Positions 35,735 through 45,178 of a stretch of DNA of 64,000 bases are shown here, in pieces. The stretch is taken from contig JAFDVW010000006.1 of the NCBI GenBank assembly GCA_018268755.1, positions 148-64,147 of the forward strand. The letters run 5' to 3'. The DNA comes from Acidobacteriota bacterium. Lineage in GTDB: Bacteria > Acidobacteriota > Terriglobia > Terriglobales > Acidobacteriaceae. Below the pieces are notes generated by a model that made no database searches, was not told the origin of the DNA, and saw nothing but the letters and a program-made list of their open reading frames with translations. A program made the position numbers and the translations under genes. The first letter of the stretch is position 1, and each line of letters starts with the position of its first letter.

Positions 35735-36778
35735 ATGGCTACAGCAACACTGATTGGAGCATTGATCGTTGTGCTGGCGGGGTTGGTACAAGGCAGTGGG
35801 GCTTGGCCCATGAAGTTCATGCGCAAATTTCAATTCGAGCACTGGTGGTTCGTGGCCATGCTCATCGGATTGGTCATAGCCCCCTGGGTCATCACCCTGT
35901 TGTTCTGCCCCAACGTCGTGGATGCCTATCGCAGCATTGATGTCAGCACATTGCTCAAGGCCAACGCCTTTGCCCTGGCCTGGGGTATCGCCAACGTCCT
36001 GTGCGGACTCTGCTTTGTCCGCATCGGGATCGCGCTTACTGGCGGCATTCTCACCGGGCTGGGAGTTTCGGTCGGGGTGACGCTACCCATGATCGTGAAA
36101 GGCTCCGGACTCTTCAGCGAAGCTCCGGACATCGGTTCAGCCGCGGGCAAGACGGTATTGCTGGGAGTGGCCGTGATGCTGGCAGGGGTCGTGGTCGCGG
36201 CACTGGCGGGATTTGGCCGCGACCGCGAATTGCAGAAGACAAACCAACCGCGCACGGGAAGCTTCCTGGGGGGACTGGTGATGGTGGTGATTGCCGGGGC
36301 CCTCTCCGCCGGCATCAGCCTGGCCTTTGTGTATAGCCAGGGTCCGATTGTTTCCGCCATGACGGCGCGGGGCGCGGGAGAGATTCCCGCCAACTTTGCG
36401 GTGTGGGCCATCGGCTTACTGGGCGGCGCGTTGGTCAACGTGACCTATCCGGCATACCTGATGACCAAGAACAAATCCTGGCATGTGCTGTGGGAGTCGA
36501 GCGGGGAGCTGGGGCTGGCCGTGCTGATCGGCATCAATTTTATTATTGGCGTCGCGCTGATGGGGAAAGGCATGCTGTTGCTGGGCCCACTGGGCGCTTC
36601 GGTGGGATTCGGCGTGCAGCAGGCCATGCAGATGGTGGGCAGCCAGACGGTGGGATTCGCCAGCGGCGAATGGCGTGGGGTGCTGGGGACCCCGCGGCAC
36701 CAGATGTATGTGGCGATCGCGTTGTTAATTGTGGCCGCCATGGTCATGGCCTTCGGCAACACCCTGGCCAAGGCCTAG
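35735..36778 (+). CDS. RhaT-family sugar:proton symporter (copy 1)
   Basis: The 347-residue inner-membrane transporter has ten predicted membrane helices and the RhaT signature near the N-terminus (LVQGSGAWPMKFMRKFQFEHWWF). FALAWGIANVLCGLCFVRIGIALTGGIL is the matching central region. E. coli RhaT imports L-rhamnose or L-lyxose with protons. Acidobacterial homologues are multiplied and their substrates are open. It follows the bicupin gene by 49 bases on the same strand. Its end converges on a TPR gene seven bases away. A paralogue is at 52609-53628. Confidence 0.87.
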   Translation: MATATLIGALIVVLAGLVQGSGAWPMKFMRKFQFEHWWFVAMLIGLVIAPWVITLLFCPNVVDAYRSIDVSTLLKANAFALAWGIANVLCGLCFVRIGIALTGGILTGLGVSVGVTLPMIVKGSGLFSEAPDIGSAAGKTVLLGVAVMLAGVVVAALAGFGRDRELQKTNQPRTGSFLGGLVMVVIAGALSAGISLAFVYSQGPIVSAMTARGAGEIPANFAVWAIGLLGGALVNVTYPAYLMTKNKSWHVLWESSGELGLAVLIGINFIIGVALMGKGMLLLGPLGASVGFGVQQAMQMVGSQTVGFASGEWRGVLGTPRHQMYVAIALLIVAAMVMAFGNTLAKA

Positions 36779-36785
36779 GCGCCTT

Positions 36786-37556
36786 TCACTTCGCAGAATG
36801 CTTGCGGAGCGCGTCCAGCGCTAAGTCTCGCACGGCCGCCGGGCCCAGCTCGGCGGCGCGCTGCAAGGCGGTTTGCGATTCTTGCTTCCGGCCGGCCCCG
36901 GCATAGGCCAAGCCGAGCCGGAGATACTGCACGCCATCCGGCCGCAGGGTCAGGCTGATCTCTTTCTCAAACTCTGCGATCGCCAGGGCGGACTGGCCGC
37001 GCTGCAAAGCGACAGTGCCCAAAACCTGGTGGGCGGTCTTCTCCATGCCGCGCTTTTCAAACTCCCAACGCTCCAGCGAAATCTTGCGCGGAACCTGGAT
37101 CGTCTCCACGAGATGCAGCATGCGCTGCGCATATTCCTCGGCTTTGGCCAATAGGGCCACGCGGTCCGGCCGCTGCGCCGCGCGGCTGGCCATGGCTGGG
37201 GCCAGAGCAGCCAGCGTGCTCAGGTTGTCAGGATTCGAGACCAGTGCCTGTTGTCCGGCGCGCAACATGCCGTCAAAATCGTCGAGCTGTTCATAGGCGC
37301 GCATCTCATATTGATAGGCCGTGCCCAGCAACTCAGAGCGAGGATAGCCTTTGGCGAATGCGTCCCCGCGAACCAGCGCCTCCCGCGGACTCTTGGCGGC
37401 CAGAATTTCCAGATAGGCGTCGAGCTCTTCCTGCGATCTCGCCTGCGGCGCAATTTTAGGATTTAGCACCGGGCCGAACTGCGCCCAGGCCACCCGAATG
37501 GGAGCCAGCAGCAGCACGATGACCCAAGCCAGACTGCGCGCTCTAGTCCGAACCAT
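36786..37556 (-). CDS. Exported TPR-type protein (end of the receptor-associated gene set)
   Basis: The 256-residue protein has a signal peptide (MVRTRARSLAWVIVLLLAPIRVAWA) and helical repeats. The clearest is GTVALQRGQSALAIAEFEKEI followed by YLRLGLAYAGAGRKQESQTALQRAAELGP. It probably acts in the periplasm as a protein-binding scaffold. Its start overlaps the preceding TPR gene by 14 bases, indicating one transcript with the TPR and CRTAC1 genes. No catalytic motif is visible. Confidence 0.75.
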   Translation of the reverse strand: MVRTRARSLAWVIVLLLAPIRVAWAQFGPVLNPKIAPQARSQEELDAYLEILAAKSPREALVRGDAFAKGYPRSELLGTAYQYEMRAYEQLDDFDGMLRAGQQALVSNPDNLSTLAALAPAMASRAAQRPDRVALLAKAEEYAQRMLHLVETIQVPRKISLERWEFEKRGMEKTAHQVLGTVALQRGQSALAIAEFEKEISLTLRPDGVQYLRLGLAYAGAGRKQESQTALQRAAELGPAAVRDLALDALRKHSAK

Positions 37557-38529
37557 AGACCGCCTTCAGTTTCTGAAAAGTCTTAAGTTCGGCCTCAGCC
37601 GCCGATTTATCTCCCGCCTGGCGGTAGAGTTTAAACAACAGATAGCGCGGGTTCGCATCTTCCGGACTCAGCGTGGCGGCGCTGCGCGCTTCACGCAGCG
37701 CTTCCGCCCGGTTCCCCAAGCGGTCCTGCACCTTGGCCAGCAGCAGATGGTTCGAGGCTTCGCCGGGGCCCGCCTCCACCGCCTGGCGGGCATAAGGAAG
37801 CGCTGCCTGCGGGTCGGAATCGAGGACCAGGCGGGCAATTCCCTGATACGGTTCGCCAAAGGACTCATGGTTCCGCTCCATGACCACGATGGCCTGCTGA
37901 TAAGCAGCCCGCGCCTCGGCGGGCTTTCCCAACTGCTCGAGAGCACTTCCCCGCTGATACACGGTCTTCCAGTCTTCTGGATTCAATTGCGCGGCCAGGT
38001 CCAAATATTTAAGCGAATTGGCCGCATCCGACTGGATGGTGAGGTAGTACAGGCCGAGATAATATCTGGGCTTGAAGTCCTGCGGGTCCTGCGCAGCGGC
38101 CTTGTTCATCTGCTGCTCGAAAAGGACGAACTGGTTCATGTCGTAATAGGCAAAGGCCAGCCCCTCATGCAGGAGCGCGGTATCCATGCCCAGTTTTTCC
38201 GCGGTGCGCAGAGCGCGGACGGCGGCGATGGAATCATGCAGCTGAAAGCGGGCGATCCCGATCCAGTAATAGTTGGCCGGGTCGTTTAAATTTTGCAGGC
38301 TGAGTTTTTCCCCCAGCTCCGCCACCTGAGGCCATTGCTTTTGGCGGACCAGCTCCATGAGATCGCCGCTGGATTGGCCGCGGGTATTGCCTATCCCGGG
38401 AAGAACCGGGACTTGGGGGAGCGGCGTGTCCGGCGGTTGCTGGGCAAGCACGGGCGACAGGAGCGCCCCCAGCACCAGGGGTAGGAGGAATTTGCAGCCG
38501 GCGAGCATTGGTCTTGGGTAGCACGCCAT
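37543..38529 (-). CDS. Exported TPR-repeat protein
   Basis: The protein of about 328 residues has a signal peptide ending at LLSPVLA and a proline-rich spacer. Around six TPR units follow (YYWIGIARFQLHDSIAAVRAL, RYYLGLYYLTIQSDAANSLKYL, and others). ATG 38529 lies four bases beyond the CRTAC1 stop codon with GGAG upstream. ATG 38508 is an alternative. It is a probable periplasmic adaptor co-transcribed with the CRTAC1 gene and the following TPR gene. Confidence 0.8.
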   Translation of the reverse strand: MACYPRPMLAGCKFLLPLVLGALLSPVLAQQPPDTPLPQVPVLPGIGNTRGQSSGDLMELVRQKQWPQVAELGEKLSLQNLNDPANYYWIGIARFQLHDSIAAVRALRTAEKLGMDTALLHEGLAFAYYDMNQFVLFEQQMNKAAAQDPQDFKPRYYLGLYYLTIQSDAANSLKYLDLAAQLNPEDWKTVYQRGSALEQLGKPAEARAAYQQAIVVMERNHESFGEPYQGIARLVLDSDPQAALPYARQAVEAGPGEASNHLLLAKVQDRLGNRAEALREARSAATLSPEDANPRYLLFKLYRQAGDKSAAEAELKTFQKLKAVYGSD

Positions 38530-38533
38530 ACGA

Positions 38534-40330
38534 TCACCCACTCCGGCGGGCCGCGCCGGCAGGAACCTTTTGCGACTTGATGATGCCCTCGCCTTCACGG
38601 ATGGTTAGAATCTGGTTTGCTTCCACTTTGGTGAATTGCTCGCGCTGGCCCGTTGTCGGCCAGCGCACCTCAATTTGATCGATCTGTTTTGCCATGCCAA
38701 CCCCAAAATGCAGGCGCAGGTCGTTTTGCGACATGACACTGCCGCCGCTGCGGACCTCATCCATTTGTATATGGTCTCCCACCGTGACGATGATGCGCGC
38801 TCCAATCGCGGTGCGATTGCACTTTGTACCTAACAGCTTGATTTTGATCCAGTGGTGGCCGCTCTGGTTTTCATTGCGCAACAAGGAGGGCGGATCGTTC
38901 ATATTGAGGACCAGCACATCGACGTTCCCATCGTTGTCGAAATCGCCGAAAGCGCAGCCCCGGCTGGAGAACGGCTGCGTCATTCCCGGCCCGGTCTGCG
39001 TGGAAACATCCTGAAACTTTCCGTTCCCCAGATTGCGGAACAGAAAGCGCGGAGACTTATAGAACGAACCGATGCCGGCGTTCTCCACCTCGGGGTAAGG
39101 GTGTCCGGCCACATAGAAGATGTCGGACCAGCCGTCATTGTCGCAATCGACGAAACCGGCCCCCCAATTGACGTGTTGGAGATTGCGGGCGACGCCGGCG
39201 GCGTAGACCTTGTCGGAAAACGTGCCGTCCTTATTATTGTGATACAGGTTGTTGGTGTCGTTCTCGAAGTTGGTCTTAAAAATATCGAAGCGGCCGTCGC
39301 AGTCATAGTCGCCGATGGCCACGCCCATGCCCGCCTGGTTCCGGCCATCTTCACTGCAAGCGCAGCCGGTTTGCATGGCGATCTCTTCGAAGGTGCCATC
39401 GTGCTTGTTGCGGAAGTAGAGGCTGGGCTGGGAATCCACTGCCACGTAGATATCCGGCCACCCGTCATTGTCCAAATCGGAGACCATCGAGGTGATGGAA
39501 TAGCGCGGCCCCGGCTTGAGGATCCCCGCCTTCTCGGATACGTCGGTAAAGGTGCCGTCACCGTTATTGTGATACAGGATGTTTTTTCCCCCCGGCAGGC
39601 CCATGGGGCCACACGCTACCGGCAGGCTTTTCCATTGGCAATAGCTCTTCTGCCCCGGCAAGGGCACAGAATCGAGATCGAGATCGACATAATTGCAGAC
39701 GAAAAGGTCGAGCAAACCGTCCCGGTCATAGTCCAGCCAGGAGCAGCCGGAGCCCCAGCGCACCCGCTCTTCCCACAAGCCGGCCTTCACGGTCACGTCG
39801 GTAAAAGTTCCATCGCCATTATTGTGGAAAAGAAGATTGTGTCCCCAGCAGGTGCAGAAGAGGTCATCCCAGCCATCATTGTCGTAGTCGCCGACACAGA
39901 CGCCCACGCCCCAGCCGGTGCGTGCCAATCCGGACGCCGCGGTTACATCGCGGAAGGTGCCGTCGCGATTGTTCTTGTAGAGATGCGAGGTGGGCGCGTT
40001 CTCTTTGCTGTAGGTTTCACCGAAGCGCACCCCATTGGTCAGAAAGATGTCGAGCCAGCCATCGTTGTCATAGTCAAAAAATGCGAGACCGCTTCCCTTT
40101 GCCTCAATCAGATACTTTTTGCTCTTAACTCCGCCCCATATGTTGGGAATAGTCAAGCCCGCGCTCTCGGCGACATCGACGAAGGTGACGGGAAAAGAGG
40201 GATCGGGAGCGGCGGTGGTGAGTTGCGCCGGGGCGCCCCAGCGCCAAAGCGGTGTGGTCAGGGCGTCCATGAGGTTTGCCCCCAGCAGCACGGCCGAGGT
40301 CCCCAGGAAATAACGGCGCGAGGCTTTCAT
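38534..40330 (-). CDS. CRTAC1/ASPIC-UnbV family FG-GAP repeat protein
   Basis: The 598-residue exported protein begins with a Tat-like signal (MKASRRYFLGTSAVLLG). It contains a series of calcium-binding FG-GAP/VCBS-type repeats, each with D-x-D-x-D-G loops (FFDYDNDGWLDIFLTNG, VGDYDNDGWDDLFC, WLDYDRDGLLDLFVCNY, AFGDFDNDGNVDVLVLN). The C-terminal ASPIC/UnbV domain is seen as HWIKIKLLGTKCNRTAIGARI and QIDQIEVRWPTTGQ. It is predicted to be a beta-propeller, periplasmic or surface located. It starts two bases after the upstream TPR stop, so it is part of the TPR-CRTAC1-TPR-TPR operon below the TonB receptor. Confidence 0.9.
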   Translation of the reverse strand: MKASRRYFLGTSAVLLGANLMDALTTPLWRWGAPAQLTTAAPDPSFPVTFVDVAESAGLTIPNIWGGVKSKKYLIEAKGSGLAFFDYDNDGWLDIFLTNGVRFGETYSKENAPTSHLYKNNRDGTFRDVTAASGLARTGWGVGVCVGDYDNDGWDDLFCTCWGHNLLFHNNGDGTFTDVTVKAGLWEERVRWGSGCSWLDYDRDGLLDLFVCNYVDLDLDSVPLPGQKSYCQWKSLPVACGPMGLPGGKNILYHNNGDGTFTDVSEKAGILKPGPRYSITSMVSDLDNDGWPDIYVAVDSQPSLYFRNKHDGTFEEIAMQTGCACSEDGRNQAGMGVAIGDYDCDGRFDIFKTNFENDTNNLYHNNKDGTFSDKVYAAGVARNLQHVNWGAGFVDCDNDGWSDIFYVAGHPYPEVENAGIGSFYKSPRFLFRNLGNGKFQDVSTQTGPGMTQPFSSRGCAFGDFDNDGNVDVLVLNMNDPPSLLRNENQSGHHWIKIKLLGTKCNRTAIGARIIVTVGDHIQMDEVRSGGSVMSQNDLRLHFGVGMAKQIDQIEVRWPTTGQREQFTKVEANQILTIREGEGIIKSQKVPAGAARRSG

Positions 40331-40332
40331 GG

Positions 40333-41457
40333 TCAGCGCGGCACCGCCGGTTGGGCTTTGGGAGTGTGCGCTTCCTTGTCCATCCGTTCGTAGATCGCAG
40401 TTTCGTTCTGCGCCTCCTGCGTGAGTCCCAGCTGGCGGTAAGCGCGGGCCAGCTGGAAATGAATGGAAGCGTCCTCGGGATCGAGGGTATTGGCTTGCTT
40501 GAAGTCGGCCACCGCATCCTGGGGCTTGCCTAACGCCAGCAGGGCCCGTCCGCGGATGGCGAGCGCGGAACCCACGTCGGGCTTCACCGTGAGGGCGCGA
40601 TTGCACAACGCCAGGGCCTCTTCCGGATTCTCGTTGAGAACAATCCGCGCCGCTTCCCAGGCCGAGCGGTAATCGTAGGGGTTCATCTTGAGGGCTTCGC
40701 GATACTGCGCCAGGCTCTTATCGAAATCCCCGTTGGCCCACAGCGCGTGGGCATAACGATAGTAGAGGTCGGCGTTCTCCGGGGCCCGCTCGATGGCGCG
40801 ACGATAGTGCTCGACCGCGTCGGGATAGACCTGCTTGATTTCGGAGAATTTCCCCAGCAGGAGTTCAATCAAATAGGAATTGGGGTCCACTTTCTGGATT
40901 TGCCCGATGGTCGATTCCGAGAGCCCGGAATAGACCAGCCCCAGACTGTAGAGAACTTCCGTATTCTTCGGGTCCTGCTGCTGCAGCGGCTCGAGAATTT
41001 TCAGAGCGCCCTTCAAATCATTCAACTCGACCAGGCTACGGGCCAGGTAAAGCTTGACGTTGGTATCCGCCGGATTCAGGCGGGCCGCGGTTTGCAGCGC
41101 CTTGCGCGCATTGCCATAGTCGCCCAGCTGATAATAGGAAAACCCCAGCAGTGCGTGCGACGGGGCCAGCTTGGGGTCCAGTTCGCAGGCCCGGCGCAAG
41201 GCCTGAATGGCGTCGTCTAAACGGCTTTGCTGGTGATACAGCCTGCCAATGTTGTTGTAGACCACCGCCATCCGGGGATCAACTTTCAGGATCTCCTGAT
41301 ATTTCTGGATGGCGCCGTTGAGGTCACCCTGCTGCTCGGCGCTTTTCGCCTCGCCGTAGAGTTGCTGGATTTTCGAGTCGGCTTGCGCCAGGCCCAGGAC
41401 GGGGAGCAGGAGCAGCCACAATCCCAGCCACGAAATGAACTTGAAGGATGAGCCCAT
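40333..41457 (-). CDS. Exported TPR-repeat protein (first gene after the TonB receptor terminator)
   Basis: The protein of about 374 residues has a signal peptide ending near LPVLGLA. About eight TPR repeats follow (AVVYNNIGRLYHQQSRLDDAIQAL, SHALLGFSYYQLGDYGNARKAL, DLYYRYAHALWANGDFDKSLAQY and others). ATG 41457 was chosen because it directly starts the signal peptide. ATG 41493 is an alternative. It lies two bases ahead of the CRTAC1 start. It is separated from the TonB receptor gene by the terminator at 41513-41548, so it is transcribed by read-through or its own promoter. Confidence 0.82.
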   Translation of the reverse strand: MGSSFKFISWLGLWLLLLPVLGLAQADSKIQQLYGEAKSAEQQGDLNGAIQKYQEILKVDPRMAVVYNNIGRLYHQQSRLDDAIQALRRACELDPKLAPSHALLGFSYYQLGDYGNARKALQTAARLNPADTNVKLYLARSLVELNDLKGALKILEPLQQQDPKNTEVLYSLGLVYSGLSESTIGQIQKVDPNSYLIELLLGKFSEIKQVYPDAVEHYRRAIERAPENADLYYRYAHALWANGDFDKSLAQYREALKMNPYDYRSAWEAARIVLNENPEEALALCNRALTVKPDVGSALAIRGRALLALGKPQDAVADFKQANTLDPEDASIHFQLARAYRQLGLTQEAQNETAIYERMDKEAHTPKAQPAVPR

Positions 41458-41512
41458 AAATTCCAAAGAAATGCTACTGCATCCCCGCCCCATCAGCAAT
41501 TGTTCCTAAACG

Positions 41513-41548
41513 AAAAAGCCTCCGCATGCGCCGATACGCATGCGGAGG
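41513..41548 (-). terminator. Intrinsic terminator of the TonB-dependent receptor gene
   Basis: Perfect 12-bp arms (CCTCCGCATGCG at 41519-41530 and its complement at 41537-41548) enclose a six-base loop. On the minus strand the stem is followed by CTTTTTCG. It lies 22 bases beyond the receptor stop codon. It is among the clearest rho-independent terminators in the window. Confidence 0.85.
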
Positions 41549-41569
41549 GAAGGTGCCGCTCGTTGGAGG

Positions 41570-44500
41570 TTAGAAATTAAACTTCAACCCGAACTGGATG
41601 ATGCGCGGTGAGTTGGCCTGGCCGGTGACCCTGCCGAACCCTCCGTTTTGCACATCACTGAAGTTCATGTCCGGAGTCGCAAATACCGTTCGGTTGAAGG
41701 CATTGAAGAACTCCGCTCTGAATTCAATGTTCGTGGTTTCGGTGATTTTGGTTTGCTTGAACGCCGAGATGTTCTCGTTGTAGAAAGCAAAGCCACGCAG
41801 ATCAGAGAGGACCCGGGGCGAGTTGCCCAGGGCATACGGACCTGCATCTTCAAAGGCATCCGCGTTGACATAGTAGTCGGTGTACGGGTTGAAGTTGCCG
41901 CCGCTGAAAGCCTTGGGATCCACACCCGACACACGATTCGGACGAGACTGACCGTTGAAGATCGGGTTGGCCGATCCACCGGTGATCGGCAGATAGGACC
42001 CGGCGTTGTACGACATGACCGCGCCTGCTCCCCAACCGCCCACGATCTTGCCGATCGGGCCACGAACATTCAGGAACTTCTTGCCCGGGCCGATAGGCAA
42101 TTCATAGGTGGTGGAGATGGACAGGGTGCGCGGGCTGGCGCCACCGTTGGCGTCCGCACCGAGCAACTGACGCTCTCTGCGGCGGTTGTTGGTATCCAGC
42201 GGGTTGGCGCTGAAGGTGGAGAACTGGTCCAGTCCGTCTGTGAGCGTCTTGGACCAGGTGAAGCTGGCCAGGAAGGTCAAGCCGTCGGAGAAGTTCTTCT
42301 GTCCACGCATCTGCAAGGAGTGGTAGTTAGAGTGCCCGGTGTTCTGGGTGTTGGCGCTGATGTAGTGGAACTGCGGATACGGCCGCAGGGCCTGGGCCAC
42401 CGTACCGGTAAAACCGGGGTAGGGGGAGGTGATGCCGGCATCAATCGCTTCCTGCGAATTGATGTCCGCATTCAACACCGAGCCGAGGCTCAAGTATTGC
42501 GAGGGCACCTGGTTGACGTTCAGCAGGTTGGCGCCGATGCGGACGCTGCTGCTGCCCACATAGCTGGTTTCGAAACCCACCCGCCACGGCAACTGGCGTT
42601 CCACGGTCAGGTTCCAGTTCATGGTGTAGCCCGTCTTGCCGTCGATGCGAGCCATGTACTGCACGTCCTGGTTGTTGGCTGCATCACGCGTACGGGGAGG
42701 AGCCTCACCTACCGGAGGAATGCCCACATCCCACGTTGGCTGCAAAGCGGCCGGCGGTGTGTAGCCGGTATCCAGCGAGATGAGGTTGTCCTGATACTGG
42801 AAACCGGTCAGATAGCTGGCTGCGATTTCCGGCCCCATCAGGGTGCTGGCGCCGCCACGTAGGCTGGACTTCCCGAAGCCGCCGCGTACCACCGTCTTGT
42901 CGGTCAGGCGATAAGCGAAACCGAAGCGAGGCTGCCAGCTGCCCCAGTAAATGTCAGCAATACGACTGCGGCAGAGCGAAGCGCCACCGTCGGCGATGCA
43001 AGGACCGCCATTGGTGCCGGTATAGACCAGTGATCCCAACAAACCATTGGCCCCCGGATTAGGAACCGATGGATCGAAGGTGGAGAACATATTGGCGGGA
43101 TCGGTCACAGGAATCGAGACGTCCCAACGCAAGCCGATGTTCACCGTCAGCTTGGGAGTGACGCGGATGTCATCCTGCACGTAGAAGGCGCGGTACCCGG
43201 TTTTGACCAGACGCGGAGGAGCAAATCCGGTGCGGCTCGCCGAGTTCACCAATCCCAGGTAGAAGCTGGCAAAACCGTTGCCGGTCAGCACGCTCTGTCC
43301 CGGGAATGCGGTAGCGGCGTTGACGAAGCTATAGGTGCCGATGTTTTGCGAAAAGGCATCACGCTCGTCTTCCCAGCGCATTTCCGTACCGAAACCCAGA
43401 GTGTGTTTGCCTTTCACCCATTTCAAGTTGTCGGCAAAGAAGGTGCAAGGCCAGCAACCGCCGCTGTTCTGGTTGTTGTTGGCGCCGCCGCCGAAAGTGG
43501 GCATGTTCTGCACGGCGATGGCGGGATAGGGCAACCCGGCCGTGGCCAGAGGGCTATTGAAGCTGTCCGGCACCAGCGGGAAGAAGATACGCACGCCCTG
43601 GGTGTATTGCACCGAGAATGCCGTCTGATTGAACAGGTTGGATGTAATGGTGTGGTCGAGAGAAATGCGCGGCTCCCAGCCTTGCACATTGAAATTGTTA
43701 CCAGTCCCCAAAACTCCGGAAATGATCGGAGAAGTCGGAGTGTTGAACTTCATCTGGTAGTGCGAAGCATGCAACACCAGTTTCGGGCTGATGTTGTGAT
43801 CGATCTTGAGCAGCCAGATGTGGTTGTTCTGCGGCGCACTGGATGGGATGGCGAACGCATTCTGAATGACCCCAGGCAGAGTGGCCGTGGGAATGAGTTG
43901 CAAGTAGGGATTGCTCAGAGTGCTGAGCAGGTTAGAGGGGACGATGTTTCCCGCAAAAGCAGTGCGGCAGGGCACGCCGCCCACGGTCTGGCTGGTCGTG
44001 GGGTCGAAGATCTGGCCTTGCAGAACGGTCGAGTCGTCGCAAGGATTGATCAGATTGACCAGGGGGCTATTGGAATCGTTAGGATCCGAGTGCACTTGCA
44101 CCGGGCCGCCCAGCAACTCGGAAAAGTCTCCGTTGGCCATATTGGCGGTGGGCAAGGTGATCTTCGAGGTATTCGCGCTGCCGCCACGGAAGCGGAACCA
44201 GTTCAGCGTGAAGGAGAAGAAGGTCTTGTCCTTGCCGTCGTAGAGTTTGGGGATGATCACCGGACCGCCGATGCGGAATCCGAATTCATTCTGCTTCTGC
44301 GAGCTCTTGGCGCCGCTGGAAGAAGCGAAGTATCCCAGAGCGTCGAGAGCGTTGTTCCGCATGAATTCCCAGGCGCCACCGTGGAACTGGTTGGTGCCGC
44401 TCTTGAAGTGGAAGTTCAACAGGCCGGCACCACGGCCGTATTGCGCGGAGTAGGCGTTGGTGTTGATGGAGTATTCGTCGACCGACTCGAAGGGAGGCTG

Positions 44501-45139
44501 CAGGCCTTCCTGGCGGCCGCCACCGTCGGCATTCATGTACGGGATGCCGTCGTAGTAGAAGTCCTGGCTGAAGTTCGGCGCACCGTTGATACGGGCGGAG
44601 AAGGTGTCGCCGGTTACGCCCGGGGCCAGGGTAAGGAATGCGTCCACCTGACGCGCCCCACCCGCAACCTGCAAGGGGAGCTTGGACAAAGTTTCCGCCG
44701 GCAGCACCACGCTGCGGTCGCCCTTGTCTTCGGTAATGGGAGCTTCCGACGTGGCTTCCACGGTCAGAATCTCCGAAACCGAGCCCACCGTCATCTTGAT
44801 GTCCACGGTGACGGATTGACTGACGCTGACCCGGATATTTTCGTTGACGGCTGTGCTGAAACCGTCCTTTTCAGCTTTCACCGTGTAGGTACCGATAGCC
44901 AGGTTTGGAGCCTGGTAACCGCCATCGGATTCGCTGAGCAGCGTCTGCTTTGCGTTAGTCGCGGTATTGGTGACCGTGATTTTCGCTCCGGCAATACCAG
45001 CGCCGGACGCGTCGGTGACCAACCCCTTGATCGATCCGGTCGCAACCCCTTGAGTCCACGCGGACTGTTGCGAGCCAACCACGAGGCATGCAACCAGGCA
45101 TACCATCGCGACAATCTTCAACCTGCGGAATTCCCCCAC
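41570..45139 (-). CDS. TonB-dependent outer-membrane receptor with carboxypeptidase-regulatory-like domain
   Basis: The 1,189-residue outer-membrane protein has a signal peptide (ending near SAWTQG) and a CarboxypepD_reg-like domain (residues about 32-115, SIKGLVTDASGAGIAGAKIT). A plug-like region follows (RINGAPNFSQDFYYDGIPYM, YSAQYGRGAGLLNFHFKSG), then a long beta-barrel ending in QFGLKFNF with the terminal aromatic expected of outer-membrane barrels. TNQFHGGAWEFMRNNALDA is typical of acidobacterial receptors of this class. It starts at GTG 45139 with GGAGG upstream. No SusD gene is adjacent. Its promoter carries the GTTCAATA-type operator, linking it to the sugar operons. An oligosaccharide ligand is inferred. 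Confidence 0.92.
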   Translation of the reverse strand: MGEFRRLKIVAMVCLVACLVVGSQQSAWTQGVATGSIKGLVTDASGAGIAGAKITVTNTATNAKQTLLSESDGGYQAPNLAIGTYTVKAEKDGFSTAVNENIRVSVSQSVTVDIKMTVGSVSEILTVEATSEAPITEDKGDRSVVLPAETLSKLPLQVAGGARQVDAFLTLAPGVTGDTFSARINGAPNFSQDFYYDGIPYMNADGGGRQEGLQPPFESVDEYSINTNAYSAQYGRGAGLLNFHFKSGTNQFHGGAWEFMRNNALDALGYFASSSGAKSSQKQNEFGFRIGGPVIIPKLYDGKDKTFFSFTLNWFRFRGGSANTSKITLPTANMANGDFSELLGGPVQVHSDPNDSNSPLVNLINPCDDSTVLQGQIFDPTTSQTVGGVPCRTAFAGNIVPSNLLSTLSNPYLQLIPTATLPGVIQNAFAIPSSAPQNNHIWLLKIDHNISPKLVLHASHYQMKFNTPTSPIISGVLGTGNNFNVQGWEPRISLDHTITSNLFNQTAFSVQYTQGVRIFFPLVPDSFNSPLATAGLPYPAIAVQNMPTFGGGANNNQNSGGCWPCTFFADNLKWVKGKHTLGFGTEMRWEDERDAFSQNIGTYSFVNAATAFPGQSVLTGNGFASFYLGLVNSASRTGFAPPRLVKTGYRAFYVQDDIRVTPKLTVNIGLRWDVSIPVTDPANMFSTFDPSVPNPGANGLLGSLVYTGTNGGPCIADGGASLCRSRIADIYWGSWQPRFGFAYRLTDKTVVRGGFGKSSLRGGASTLMGPEIAASYLTGFQYQDNLISLDTGYTPPAALQPTWDVGIPPVGEAPPRTRDAANNQDVQYMARIDGKTGYTMNWNLTVERQLPWRVGFETSYVGSSSVRIGANLLNVNQVPSQYLSLGSVLNADINSQEAIDAGITSPYPGFTGTVAQALRPYPQFHYISANTQNTGHSNYHSLQMRGQKNFSDGLTFLASFTWSKTLTDGLDQFSTFSANPLDTNNRRRERQLLGADANGGASPRTLSISTTYELPIGPGKKFLNVRGPIGKIVGGWGAGAVMSYNAGSYLPITGGSANPIFNGQSRPNRVSGVDPKAFSGGNFNPYTDYYVNADAFEDAGPYALGNSPRVLSDLRGFAFYNENISAFKQTKITETTNIEFRAEFFNAFNRTVFATPDMNFSDVQNGGFGRVTGQANSPRIIQFGLKFNF

Positions 45140-45178
45140 GTTAACCCCTCCTTAAGACCCAAACGACTGAGTTGAGTC

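Noticed and set aside
43346..45175. A 609-codon plus-strand open frame opposite the TonB receptor, and similar long frames at 38852-40393 and 12126-13145.
   Set aside because: All lie antisense to well-supported genes, have no ribosome-binding site and no recognisable motif. Their composition is that of antisense GC-rich frames.
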